Below, piece after piece: positions 1-8,453 of a stretch of DNA of 64,000 bases. Source of the stretch: Candidatus Hydrogenedentota bacterium. GTDB lineage: Bacteria; Hydrogenedentota; Hydrogenedentia; Hydrogenedentales; JAJRTN01. The DNA is taken from the NCBI GenBank assembly GCA_024278275.1, contig JAJRTN010000043.1:1-64000 (forward strand), written 5' to 3'. A program made the position numbers and the translations under genes. The notes under the pieces are model-generated. The model made no database searches and was not told the origin of the DNA. It saw only the letters and a list, made by a program, of their open reading frames with translations. Position 1 is the first letter of the stretch; each line of letters opens with the position of its first letter.

Positions 1-912
1 CATGGCACACTGGATCGGGTTGGCGTCGGGCGCGTTCTGCACTTCGATGACCGCGCCGAACCAGGGCAGGGTGCTGCCGGCGATGTTCACACCGACCTGG
101 GTGTACGGGTCGGCGCCGGTGGGCTTCACCACCAGCCAGCCAACGGTGTTGTCCACGCTGACGGCGTGGGTGGGACCGAAACCTTCGGTGTCACAGTCGA
201 AGCGGAAAACGACTTCATTGCCCGTGGCGCCGCTTCCCGTGGAAGTGACAGTGACCGTAACGCCGTCAAAGTTCGTCACTCCCGAAAGGCCCCAGGTGCC
301 ATCACCGTTGTCCGTCAGTGTGCCGTCCGACACGGTGACATCGGTCACATCGTAGCCCGCTTCCTCCTGCAGAAGCGCCGTGTATCCGGTGACCTCATGG
401 TAGACAACGGAAGGTCCCGTCAGGCCGCCATCACCCGCATAGGTGACAGGAATCTCCCGGGGCTTATACGTCACATTCACCACCACGTCATCCGTTGGGT
501 CATGCAACTGGTACCAGTCGGCATGCTGCGGGGCGCCATCCACCGGCCAACTCTCGTTGCCCTTATGAAGCTCCGCGCCGGTAACGGTTACCCGGGGCGT
601 GCATCGGCTGTCGCCACCATCGGCATAGTTCGGACCCGGGCTGTCCAAATTGTACAGGATGGAGGTGCTTTCAAACGCGATATAGGGAAGGTCATTCGGA
701 TGGGCGTTGGAAGAACGCACCCAAAAACTCTTCGCCTCGCCCGCCGCTATGCTCGTTTCATTACCGTCCATCACCACGTCGGGCACGGTTAGGCCTGGAG
801 GGTCGGAACCCACCTCAATCGTGATACTGAATGCGGATGCCGTTCCGGCAACCATGACACACGCCACGAAACATCCGAGTACCACTCGGAGACCCGTACA
901 CCTCAGTCTCAT
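1..912 (-). CDS. Secreted protein of unknown function, 3' part outside window
   Basis: The reverse strand is open from an ATG at 912 to the window edge, about 304 codons without a stop. A strong Shine-Dalgarno (AAGGAGGT) lies 7 bases upstream and selects this ATG over another out-of-frame ATG at 919. The N-terminus has two arginines, then a hydrophobic stretch ending in TASA, a typical signal peptide cut at about residue 28. The rest is Thr/Val/Gly/Asp-rich with beta-strand character and few lysines, as in exported Ig-like or surface proteins. I recognise no catalytic motif. The C-terminus, which might carry an anchor or sorting domain, is not visible. Confidence 0.75.
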   Translation of the reverse strand, partial: MRLRCTGLRVVLGCFVACVMVAGTASAFSITIEVGSDPPGLTVPDVVMDGNETSIAAGEAKSFWVRSSNAHPNDLPYIAFESTSILYNLDSPGPNYADGGDSRCTPRVTVTGAELHKGNESWPVDGAPQHADWYQLHDPTDDVVVNVTYKPREIPVTYAGDGGLTGPSVVYHEVTGYTALLQEEAGYDVTDVTVSDGTLTDNGDGTWGLSGVTNFDGVTVTVTSTGSGATGNEVVFRFDCDTEGFGPTHAVSVDNTVGWLVVKPTGADPYTQVGVNIAGSTLPWFGAVIEVQNAPDANPIQCAM

Positions 913-1164
913 ACTCCATACCTCCTTACTTCTGATTACGCAGTTCCATCTGTATTGTGGAATTGGCCGGGTTCCCACGACAGTGGATTCACGACCACAC
1001 ACTTCCCACAACTCCACATCACCTCCCGCAGCCACGAGGATACAGTGATGATGGCGGAACCATACCATCGGGTGCCCCGAAAGTCAAGGAAGCGAAGGCA
1101 GCGCCCTATGGGGGCATGGTCAAGCACGTAAGCGGCCCTTTGAAGCCGGCGACGCCGGGACCGC

Positions 1165-1830
1165 CTACGGAATTGCGAGCCACGCGACCACGGCGACGAT
1201 GAGGCTGATGACCACGCCGATAACGCAGAACCAACGCTTGCGCCCCATGCCGATGCCCTTTTTCAGCAGAAGACCATAGGCGCCCCAGATCACCGTGCCG
1301 ATGGACACGAACATGGTCAGGTAGCAGAGATAGGGAATCTGCGGCTGAATGTAGGCGTGGTGGTAAACAACCCGGAGGGCGAAGAGCAGCCCGAGCGAAC
1401 CCCCGGTGCCCCAAAGCGTGGTAACCCAGATGGGTGTGCGTGAAGGGTGACTTTCCGCCAACACCCTCGGCCCCAAATCCTTCTCCCGGCGACCGCCCCG
1501 TTTCTGGAGCCGCCGCGCCCGTTCCCGGGCCAGGGCGCTGCTTTCGTCGTCCATTTCCTCATTGAGCGACTCGAAGGAAAGCATCTCGATATCACGCACG
1601 GCCTCGGCTTCTTCGGCCTGATCACGCGCGCGCCGTTCCGCCCGCTCCGAGCTGCGCTTGGCAAGACAGGAAATGCAGACACTGTCCCCCTTCTTGGTCT
1701 TCATGCGGTGATCGCGGCAGACCAGCTTGCCACACAATTTGCACTTCACCGAGCACAACTCGCAGACCATGGTTTTACATTCGTTGCAGAAACCGATGGC
1801 CGCCCTGAAGTCGCACACGCCACACTGCAT
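1165..1830 (-). CDS. Zinc-ribbon/B-box-like membrane protein
   Basis: The 221-residue product starts with a cysteine-rich module of about 50 residues: CGVC, CNEC, CELCSVKCKLCG, then CRDH and CISC. The spacing resembles a double zinc ribbon or B-box. A charged, probably coiled segment (residues about 60-125, Glu/Arg-rich) follows, then three or four hydrophobic segments in the last 90 residues. A cytoplasmic zinc module tethered to the inner membrane is the simplest reading. The ATG at 1830 has AAGGGGTGA just upstream and is preferred to an in-frame TTG seven codons earlier. The specific function is unknown; it is transcribed alone. Confidence 0.7.
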   Translation of the reverse strand: MQCGVCDFRAAIGFCNECKTMVCELCSVKCKLCGKLVCRDHRMKTKKGDSVCISCLAKRSSERAERRARDQAEEAEAVRDIEMLSFESLNEEMDDESSALARERARRLQKRGGRREKDLGPRVLAESHPSRTPIWVTTLWGTGGSLGLLFALRVVYHHAYIQPQIPYLCYLTMFVSIGTVIWGAYGLLLKKGIGMGRKRWFCVIGVVISLIVAVVAWLAIP

Positions 1831-2088
1831 CACGTCACCCCTTGTTGCCAACCGGGTTCATGCTAGCACAGCCTTGCACCTTGGGCAAGCCCTTGCTTCG
1901 CCCTTGCTTCGGTTTCCGCCCATGGGGGAAAGAGGCACAAACCAACCTGTTTCGATATCGCTTCGGGAGGGCTCCTATGGAGATTTCTCACCAACCCATG
2001 GCCCTGCGCTTCGTGCCCTTGTTATTGCCATCCTGGGTACTGGATGCATCCGTCGCAGCATCATCGTGAATCCCCCGTCAGTCAATGC

Positions 2089-3651
2089 CTACTGCCGGCA
2101 ATCCACTCCCTTTCCAGCAGGGACAAAACAGGTTGGGGAGACCGCCGTCACCAGGAGGTACACCACCAGTCCGAGAAGTGTGTATGAAATGGTGAAGGAT
2201 AGTGAGAGACGGGTCGCCCCCGCGCCGTAGAAGGAAGAGAGCACATACCATACCACGCAAAGGCCAAACATCAAGGCGGTGCCCATGGCATGCCGGAACG
2301 AGTGAAGCTTGGGCACGAAGAGGAGAAAGGGCACGATGAGCATCACGTGGTAATAAAAGGTCGGCGCGGTCATGAAGTAAGCGAGCACGTAGCCCAACGG
2401 CAGTGTCTCGTAGTCTTCGACGCGCCAGGAGACGAAAAACACCACCACCAGAACCATCGCCAGGATAGACCGCCAGGGCCAGGCGCGCTGCGCGAATTCG
2501 GCACGCTTCACCTCCTCAAAAGTATTCCAATCATCCAGGTCATTTCCGTAGGTGTTGAGAAACACATACTTGAACCCCACTCTTGACGGCGACAGGTCGT
2601 CGTTGTGCATGGTGATCTTATCCCAGAAATCGGCCCAATGCGCCACGCCACCGTCATGCACGATGGACGCGACGAACAACGAAAGCACGACCATACCGAA
2701 AACCGTGAAGAAGCGAAGATAGCGGCCGTCGTAATGCGCCCGGCCTCGCCATACCTGCCCGACATGTTGCAGCAGTTTCGCCCCCATTCCAAAGACGAAA
2801 ACGGCCGGGAAAATGCGTGCCGTGGCGGCATATCCCGTAAGTCCACCGGCCAGTCCATAACGCTTGAGTTTGATGCAGCATGTTGCCATCACCAACATGG
2901 TGACCCAGTCGAGACGAAGGAAGGCGCCACGAATATGGGGGTAGCTCATCATGTAGTGCGCGGCGAAGTAAACGACGTAGAACGTCCCCGCGTGAAAGCC
3001 AAAGGCTCGATAGACCAAGGCTGCCGCCGCCACGGCGAGCATGATGTCGAGCATCATCAGGAAAGGCAGGCCAAAGGGACGATCCGCGGGTGCGAATTCG
3101 TTGGCCAGGAAAGAGGCCACCATGTTCCAAACGGGGGTTGCGTTGTAGCCCTTATCCTTAACCACGCCCAGCCAACGGTCCGGCTTTGCTATGGATTCGA
3201 TGATGGCCACGTCACGCTTGAACGCTTCCCAGCGTTTTGGATCGAATTTATCCCGATACAACCGGGCATTCTTCATAACCGCGCGGGGGGACTCCTTGCG
3301 ATAGGTATCCAGGCTCCGCATGGTTTTGTACCGCAGTTCTCCATGGTTTTCTGTATCCGCCACCACCACGCAACGATAGAGATCCCGATAGCCGACTGCG
3401 CGCCAGTACTTCGCTCCAAGGTAATAGTGGAAAAAGTCGTGCGGGTTCAGAAAGGAACCGTGCTTCGGGTATTGACCAAAATCAAAATAGGACACCACCG
3501 AGACAGATGCCAGCAGGATAAGCAGAACGGTTACGAAACGCTGGTTTGCCCCCGGCACGCCTCCCCTCGCTCGCCTGACGAAAAAGACCAACGCAACGGC
3601 GGAATGATTGATCAGCGCCTTTACGGTGAGAATCAAAGCCAGGATTTTCAC
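2089..3651 (-). CDS. Polytopic membrane protein, GT-C glycosyltransferase-like
   Basis: The 520-residue protein has about ten hydrophobic helices. An N-terminal helix is followed by a soluble loop of about 130 residues (residues about 60-185), then tightly packed TM helices to the C-terminus. This is the topology of GT-C enzymes that use polyprenyl-phosphate sugars (GT87/DUF2029-like proteins), but I cannot identify a family-specific catalytic motif with confidence. The start is probably GTG at 3651; there is no strong Shine-Dalgarno. It stands alone between two non-coding gaps. The role in cell-envelope glycan synthesis is inferred from topology only. Confidence 0.6.
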   Translation of the reverse strand: MKILALILTVKALINHSAVALVFFVRRARGGVPGANQRFVTVLLILLASVSVVSYFDFGQYPKHGSFLNPHDFFHYYLGAKYWRAVGYRDLYRCVVVADTENHGELRYKTMRSLDTYRKESPRAVMKNARLYRDKFDPKRWEAFKRDVAIIESIAKPDRWLGVVKDKGYNATPVWNMVASFLANEFAPADRPFGLPFLMMLDIMLAVAAAALVYRAFGFHAGTFYVVYFAAHYMMSYPHIRGAFLRLDWVTMLVMATCCIKLKRYGLAGGLTGYAATARIFPAVFVFGMGAKLLQHVGQVWRGRAHYDGRYLRFFTVFGMVVLSLFVASIVHDGGVAHWADFWDKITMHNDDLSPSRVGFKYVFLNTYGNDLDDWNTFEEVKRAEFAQRAWPWRSILAMVLVVVFFVSWRVEDYETLPLGYVLAYFMTAPTFYYHVMLIVPFLLFVPKLHSFRHAMGTALMFGLCVVWYVLSSFYGAGATRLSLSFTISYTLLGLVVYLLVTAVSPTCFVPAGKGVDCRQ

Positions 3652-3811
3652 TTGACCGCACTCTCAATACACATAAACCCCCCTGTCTTCTCGCGGGTCT
3701 GCGTGTTCTGACAAACAAGCTGCAATGATGGTCAATGCCGATGAGTGTAGATCATCTGGTGCATTCACTTCGACCGACCGTTACGTCAGGTACAGTATCT
3801 GAAACGACCGA

Positions 3812-3840
3812 TTGACTGACACGCCGGCGTCCGGTATCAT
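3812..3840 (+). promoter_or_regulatory. Sigma70-like promoter for the GH4 gene
   Basis: TTGACT at 3812-3817 and TATCAT at 3835-3840 are separated by 17 bases, each matching five of six consensus positions. Transcription would begin near 3847, about 70 bases before the GH4 start codon, which has its own GGAGGAG ribosome site at about 3899. Confidence 0.55.
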
Positions 3841-3914
3841 CGCGCCTTCATACCTGTATTCCATGTCCGGGCTGCAATCTTATCCATTATCGCTTACGGA
3901 GGAGTTTCCACCCA

Positions 3915-5216
3915 ATGGCCAAAATCTCGTTTCTTGGCGCGGGAAGTGCCGTTTTCGCGAAGAATGTCCTTGGCGACTGCATGCACGTGGAAGCGCTGAA
4001 GGATGCTCATATTACCCTGGTCGATATCGACCCGGAACGCCTTCAGGACTGCGAAACGCTGGTCAAGAACATGGCCAAGGCCCTCGGAACCCGGGTCACG
4101 GTGGAAAGCTTCTTGGGGCCGGATGCGGACAAGGCCTTCGAGGGGGCGGACTACATCATTAACGCCATCCAGGTGGGTGGTTACGAGCCGTGTACGGTGA
4201 CCGATTTCGAGATCCCCAAGAAATACGGTCTGCGTCAGACCATCGCCGACACCCTCGGCATTGGCGGCATCTTCCGGGCGCTGCGCACCATTCCCGTCAT
4301 GCTCGACTACTGCCGCATCATGGAGCAGGTGGCGCCCGATGTACTCCTGATCAACTACGCCAACCCCATGGCCATGCTGACCGGGGCCATCCAGAAAAGC
4401 ACGGAGGTGCGCACCGTGGGGCTGTGTCACAGCGTGCAGGCCTGTGCCACCCACCTCTGCGCCATGCTGGGTCTGCCCAGCGACGATTTGGTCTGGGAAG
4501 TGGCCGGTATCAACCACCAGGGCTGGCTGTTGCGTATCTCCCGCCACGGCGAGGATCTCTACCCCGAGATCAAACGCCGGGCCGAGTTGCCCGAGAATCG
4601 GCCCAAGGACACGGTACGTTTCGAGTTGATGAAGCGCTTCGGCTATTACGTCACCGAATCCAGCGAACACTCCGCCGAGTATACCCCCTGGTTCATCAAG
4701 TCTCGCGCTCCCGAACTGATTGAGCAGTTCAACATTCCCCTCGACGAGTATCCCCGCCGTTGTGTCCAACAGATCGCCGACTGGAAGAAAATGCGGGAAG
4801 CGTTGATGTCCGACGCCTCGATCAACCACGAGCGGGGCCACGAATACGCCTCCTACATCCTGGAAGCCATCGAAACCGACCGTCCCTTCACCTTCGGCGG
4901 CAATGTGCTCAACCGGGGTTTCATTACCAACCTGCCCCCGAATTGCTGCGTCGAGATCATGTGCGTCGCCGACGGCAAGGGCGTCACGCCCACCCACGTG
5001 GGCGACCTGCCGCCCCAGTGTGCTGCCCTGAACCGCACCAACATCAACGTCCAGGAATTGACCATCGAGGCCGCCCTTACCGGCAAGAAGGAACATATCT
5101 ACCAGGCGGCCCTGCTGGACCCGCATACTTCGGCCGAATTGACCATCGACGAAACCGTGTCCCTGTGCGATGAACTCCTGGAGGCCCATCGCGACTGGTT
5201 GCCCGAGTATCATTAA
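3915..5216 (+). CDS. NAD-dependent GH4 alpha-glucosidase/alpha-galactosidase family protein
   Basis: The 433-residue protein has the length and all landmarks of glycoside hydrolase family 4, whose members cleave glycosides by an NAD+- and Mn2+-dependent oxidation-elimination mechanism. It has a Rossmann motif LGAGSA (residues 7-12), NAI at 83-85, the GIGG loop at 115-118, NPMA at 150-153, and the metal-binding pair Cys171-His172 and His201 (in AGINHQGW). The MelA/AglA-type CHS motif suggests an alpha-glycosidase rather than the 6-phospho-glycosidase branch, but the substrate cannot be fixed by eye. No signal peptide, so cytoplasmic. No sugar transporter adjoins it. GGAGGAG precedes the ATG. 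Confidence 0.9.
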   Translation: MAKISFLGAGSAVFAKNVLGDCMHVEALKDAHITLVDIDPERLQDCETLVKNMAKALGTRVTVESFLGPDADKAFEGADYIINAIQVGGYEPCTVTDFEIPKKYGLRQTIADTLGIGGIFRALRTIPVMLDYCRIMEQVAPDVLLINYANPMAMLTGAIQKSTEVRTVGLCHSVQACATHLCAMLGLPSDDLVWEVAGINHQGWLLRISRHGEDLYPEIKRRAELPENRPKDTVRFELMKRFGYYVTESSEHSAEYTPWFIKSRAPELIEQFNIPLDEYPRRCVQQIADWKKMREALMSDASINHERGHEYASYILEAIETDRPFTFGGNVLNRGFITNLPPNCCVEIMCVADGKGVTPTHVGDLPPQCAALNRTNINVQELTIEAALTGKKEHIYQAALLDPHTSAELTIDETVSLCDELLEAHRDWLPEYH

Positions 5217-5247
5217 CCTGTAACCGCTCACGAGATGCAGGCCCCAT

Positions 5248-5295
5248 GTAGAAGCGGCTTCCAGACGCTTTGAAAAGGCTGGAAGCCTCTTCTAC
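5248..5295. repeat. Palindromic intergenic repeat
   Basis: Arms of about 17 bases (5248-5264 and 5279-5295, beginning GTAGAAG and ending CTTCTAC) can form a near-perfect stem around a 14-base loop. It lies 32 bases after the GH4 stop and could end transcription, though no T-run follows. It resembles REP-type dispersed hairpins. Confidence 0.6.
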
Positions 5296-5347
5296 GTTGT
5301 CGGACCATGTCGTGACAAGATGCCCGCTATGGACGCATACATAAACA

Positions 5348-5429
5348 GTCATCCCCGCGAAAGCGGGAATCCATACGCGAAGGCAAGACATTGCCCTTTC
5401 CTGTGGATTCCCGCCTTCGCGGGAATGAC
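5348..5429. repeat. REP-like inverted repeat (HPRESGNP/WIPAFAGMT type)
   Basis: Two 26-base arms, 5348-5373 and 5404-5429, are inverted copies of GTCATCCCCGCGAAAGCGGG plus ATTCCA with few mismatches. This palindrome is widely dispersed in many bacterial genomes, where it is often mis-translated. A half copy starts at 14552 in this window. Confidence 0.75.
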
Positions 5430-5473
5430 GATCTGGGGGGACGTGAACGGTTACATTAACCTGGAGCGGTGCA

Positions 5474-7174
5474 GTGGCGTACATCCTTGGCATAAACTGT
5501 AGCGGTTTCCATTCTTCGGCGTGCCTGGTCGAGGAGGGGGTGGTGCGTTTCGCCATCTGCGAGGAGCGCATCACGCGGGTGAAGCAGGACAAGTCCTTTC
5601 CCGTCCATGCCATTCGCTATTGTTGCGATGCCGCCGGAATCGCTTTCCGTGACGTGGCGGCCGCCTTCATCGGCTGGCACCCGCGCCATTACCTGCGCCA
5701 GTCGGACCGGTCGCTCCTGGATGCCTTGCGCTCGCGGGGCAAGCTGAGTTACCTGGCCCTGAATGAACTGGCCACGTTGAGCGAAGCGCCCCTGACCGAC
5801 GTGTCCCAGCGTCTCACCTCGGGCGACGACGCCCTCGACATCCACTTCGTGGACCACCACGAGGCCCACCTGGCGAACGCCTTCTACTCGTCGGGCTTTG
5901 AGTCCTCCGATTTTCTCATACTCGACGGCTTCGGCGAGGTCACCACCGGGCGTTGCGGCAGCATTTAGCGGCGGGGCACGGAAATCCTGGCCGAATACCC
6001 CACGCCCCATTCGCTGGGTTCCTTCTACTCCGCCTTTACCGACTTCCTGGGGTTTCGGCCCGACCGGGATGAGTGGAAGGTGATGGCCCTCTCCTCGCTG
6101 GGGGATCCCGGGGCCTTTTATGAGCGCGTCCGGCCCCTGGTCCGCGTGAACGGCCTGCGCATCGAGTTGGACCTGGGTTTCTTCGAGCATTTCATCTTCT
6201 TCAAACCCGGCTACTATTCGCAAAAGATGGTTGAACTCTTGGGACCACCCCTCGCGCCCGGCGCGGAACCGGGCCGGCGCGAATGGGATATCGTGGCGGC
6301 CGTCCAGCGGGTCGCGGAAGAAACGGTTTTCGAGGTGCTCCGCGCCCTGCACGCACGAACCGGGGGAGAACGCCTCGTGGTGGGGGGCGGGTTCTTCATG
6401 AACTCCGTCTGCAACGGGAAACTGCACCGGGAGACCCCCTACCGGCAGGTTTTCATCGGCGGCAGTCCCGACGACTCCGGCATCTCCCTCGGCAGCGCCC
6501 TCCACGGCGCCCACCGCGTGCTGTCCCAACCCGCGCCGGTGGCCACGGCCCGACACAACTACTTTGGCCGCGTTTATGATCAAGCGTCCGTCGAGGCCGA
6601 GTTGCTGCGCCGGAAACTCCGCTACACGGTGGTCGAGGACCCCGCGGAGACGGCGGCCGAATTACTCGTCCGGGGCAAGATTCTCGGCTGGTTCCAGGGG
6701 GCGAGCGAGTTTGGCCAGCGCGCCCTGGGCAACCGGAGCATCCTGGCCGACCCCCGCCGCCCTGAAATGAAAGACTTGGTGAACGCCTCCGTCAAGTACC
6801 GCGAAGGCTTCCGTCCCTTCGCGCCCTCCATTCTCGCAGAACGTCAACAGGAAGTGCTGGACGTATCCACGGACATCACCGCGCACTTCATGGAGCGCGT
6901 CTTCCCCATCCGTCCCGCATGGCGGGAAAAAGTGCCCGCCGTGGTGCATTTTGACGGATCCGCCCGACCCCAGACCGTGGAAGCCGCCACCAACCCCTTG
7001 TACCATGCCCTGATTCATGCTTTCGACGAACGGACCGGCGTGCCCCTCGTCCTCAACACGTCCTTCAACGTGAACGGTATGCCCCTGGTCGAAACCCCCG
7101 CCGACGCCCTCGATTGTTTTTACGCCTGCGGACTGGATGCCCTGGTGCTCGGCAACTGCCTCCTCAAAAAGTGA
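5474..7174 (+). pseudogene. NodU/CmcH-type O-carbamoyltransferase interrupted by in-frame TAG
   Basis: Reading one frame from GTG 5474 to the stop at 7174 gives 566 codons, the normal length of this family, which transfers a carbamoyl group from carbamoyl phosphate to a sugar or antibiotic hydroxyl. The only break is TAG at 5966-5968 (codon 165). Both sides match the family without a shift: ILGINCSG at the N-terminus, DHHEAHLANAF before the break, HSLGSFYSAFTDFLGF just after, then FGQRALGNRSI and LNTSFNVNGMPLV in the C-terminal half. The intact paralogue at 46773-48470 has the same number of residues across the break and a Glu at the matching column. Annotators may split this into a 164-residue and a 364-residue product. 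The gene is most likely inactive unless the stop is a sequence error or a strain variant. Confidence 0.8.
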
Positions 7175-7273
7175 TGGACGTGAGACCGTTGGGTGCGCTT
7201 CCACACATGTCTTCCTCTCTTGTCCCCATGATCCGCATGTTCCCCCTTCTCTTCTTCCCCCCTTTCCTTCGCC

Positions 7274-8224
7274 TCAATCCGTGATATTGCGGACTTCCTC
7301 CACGATATAGAGGGGTCGTTGCTTCACTTCCAGGACGATACACTTGAGGTATTCGCCGATAAACCCGAGCATGACCAGGATAAGTCCCGCGAATCCCCAT
7401 ACCAGCGCCGCCAGCACCCACAGCGCCGGGGTGCCGAGAGCGCCCATCCACCAACGCGCCAGCCCGACCCCTGCCAACAGGGGCCAGGCGCACAGGATCA
7501 GAAGTCCCAGGTAAAGCCCAAGGCGCAGGGGCAGCACACTGTTGGAAACCACCGCGTCTCGGGCCAGGCGGACCATGCTGCGCAGACCATATTTGGAGCG
7601 CCCCCCCTGCCGGGACTCGCGGACATAGGTTACCCGGGTCTGACGAAAGCCCAGGGTGGCGAACAGCCCCCGAAGAAAGCGCACCCGTTCGCGGTATTGC
7701 CGGAGCGCTTCCAGCGCACGCCGACTGAAGCCCTTGTAGAGTCCCGCGTTGCGCGGCAATTCAGGCAGCACCCAGCGCTGGAGAAATCCATACATGAGCC
7801 GTGCCGAGAATCGCTTGAACGGCGTGTCCACCCGGCGGTCGCGGCGAACGGTATGCACCACATCGTAGCCTTCACCGAGGCGCGAGAGAATTTCCGGGAT
7901 CAACTCGGGGGGGTCCTGCAAATCCGCGTCGAGGATGATACCCTGGTCCCCCGTGCAGAAATCGAGGCCCGCCACCAGCGCCCGCTGGTGACCGAAGTTG
8001 CGCGAGAGCCGCACCAACAGGAAGGCGGAACGGTCCTCGGCCGCACGACAGAGCTTGGCCCACGTGTCGTCCGTGCTGCCGTCATCGATAAAGACGAACT
8101 CGAAGGCGTAACCGGGCAGGCCATCGACAACCGCGCCGACCCGCTCAATAAACTGCTCAAGCACGCGTGCCTCGTTACAGCAAGGCACGATGAGGGACAC
8201 GCGGATGGGAGAAGACTCGTTCAT
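7274..8224 (-). CDS. GT2 glycosyltransferase, polyprenyl-phosphate sugar transferase type
   Basis: The 316-residue protein begins with a GT-A fold: VSLIVPCCNE, FVFIDDGSTDDT and the catalytic-metal region ILDADLQDPPE. Two C-terminal hydrophobic helices (residues about 230-290) follow. This is the architecture of ArnC/GtrB/DPM1-like enzymes that load undecaprenyl phosphate with a sugar at the inner membrane. The sugar is not predictable. It points away from the permease at 8454 and converges on the broken carbamoyltransferase, so any pathway link is only by proximity. Confidence 0.88.
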   Translation of the reverse strand: MNESSPIRVSLIVPCCNEARVLEQFIERVGAVVDGLPGYAFEFVFIDDGSTDDTWAKLCRAAEDRSAFLLVRLSRNFGHQRALVAGLDFCTGDQGIILDADLQDPPELIPEILSRLGEGYDVVHTVRRDRRVDTPFKRFSARLMYGFLQRWVLPELPRNAGLYKGFSRRALEALRQYRERVRFLRGLFATLGFRQTRVTYVRESRQGGRSKYGLRSMVRLARDAVVSNSVLPLRLGLYLGLLILCAWPLLAGVGLARWWMGALGTPALWVLAALVWGFAGLILVMLGFIGEYLKCIVLEVKQRPLYIVEEVRNITD

Positions 8225-8381
8225 GCCCGGATTCTAGTGCCACCGGCGACGGGGGTCAACCCCATGGGCTGAAGAGGCTACCTCATTGCGCAAAGCGGGC
8301 CTTGGTCCACCATCGCCTGTGTTCTTGGCGCTCGTGTTTCGCCGCGAAAGTCCGGCTTTCCGTGCGCCCCCGCTGAGGCGC

Positions 8382-8411
8382 TGTACACTATCCGCATCTC
8401 CCCGCTATAAT
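8382..8411 (+). promoter_or_regulatory. Probable promoter of the SLC13-type permease
   Basis: A perfect TATAAT at 8406-8411 lies 18 bases after TGTACA (8382-8387, four of six matches to TTGACA). It is 42 bases upstream of the chosen GTG start at 8454. Confidence 0.5.
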
Positions 8412-8453
8412 TCGCGCCGTGCAAAACGGGATTCAACGCCAAGGGAGACGGCC

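Noticed and set aside
166-792. A long rightward open frame over the first gene
   Set aside because: It is antisense to a signal-peptide protein with a perfect ribosome site, and its translation has no protein-like character.
5474-5968. A separate 164-residue protein ending at the TAG
   Set aside because: It lacks the rest of the carbamoyltransferase fold, and the same frame continues as the rest of the family immediately after the stop.
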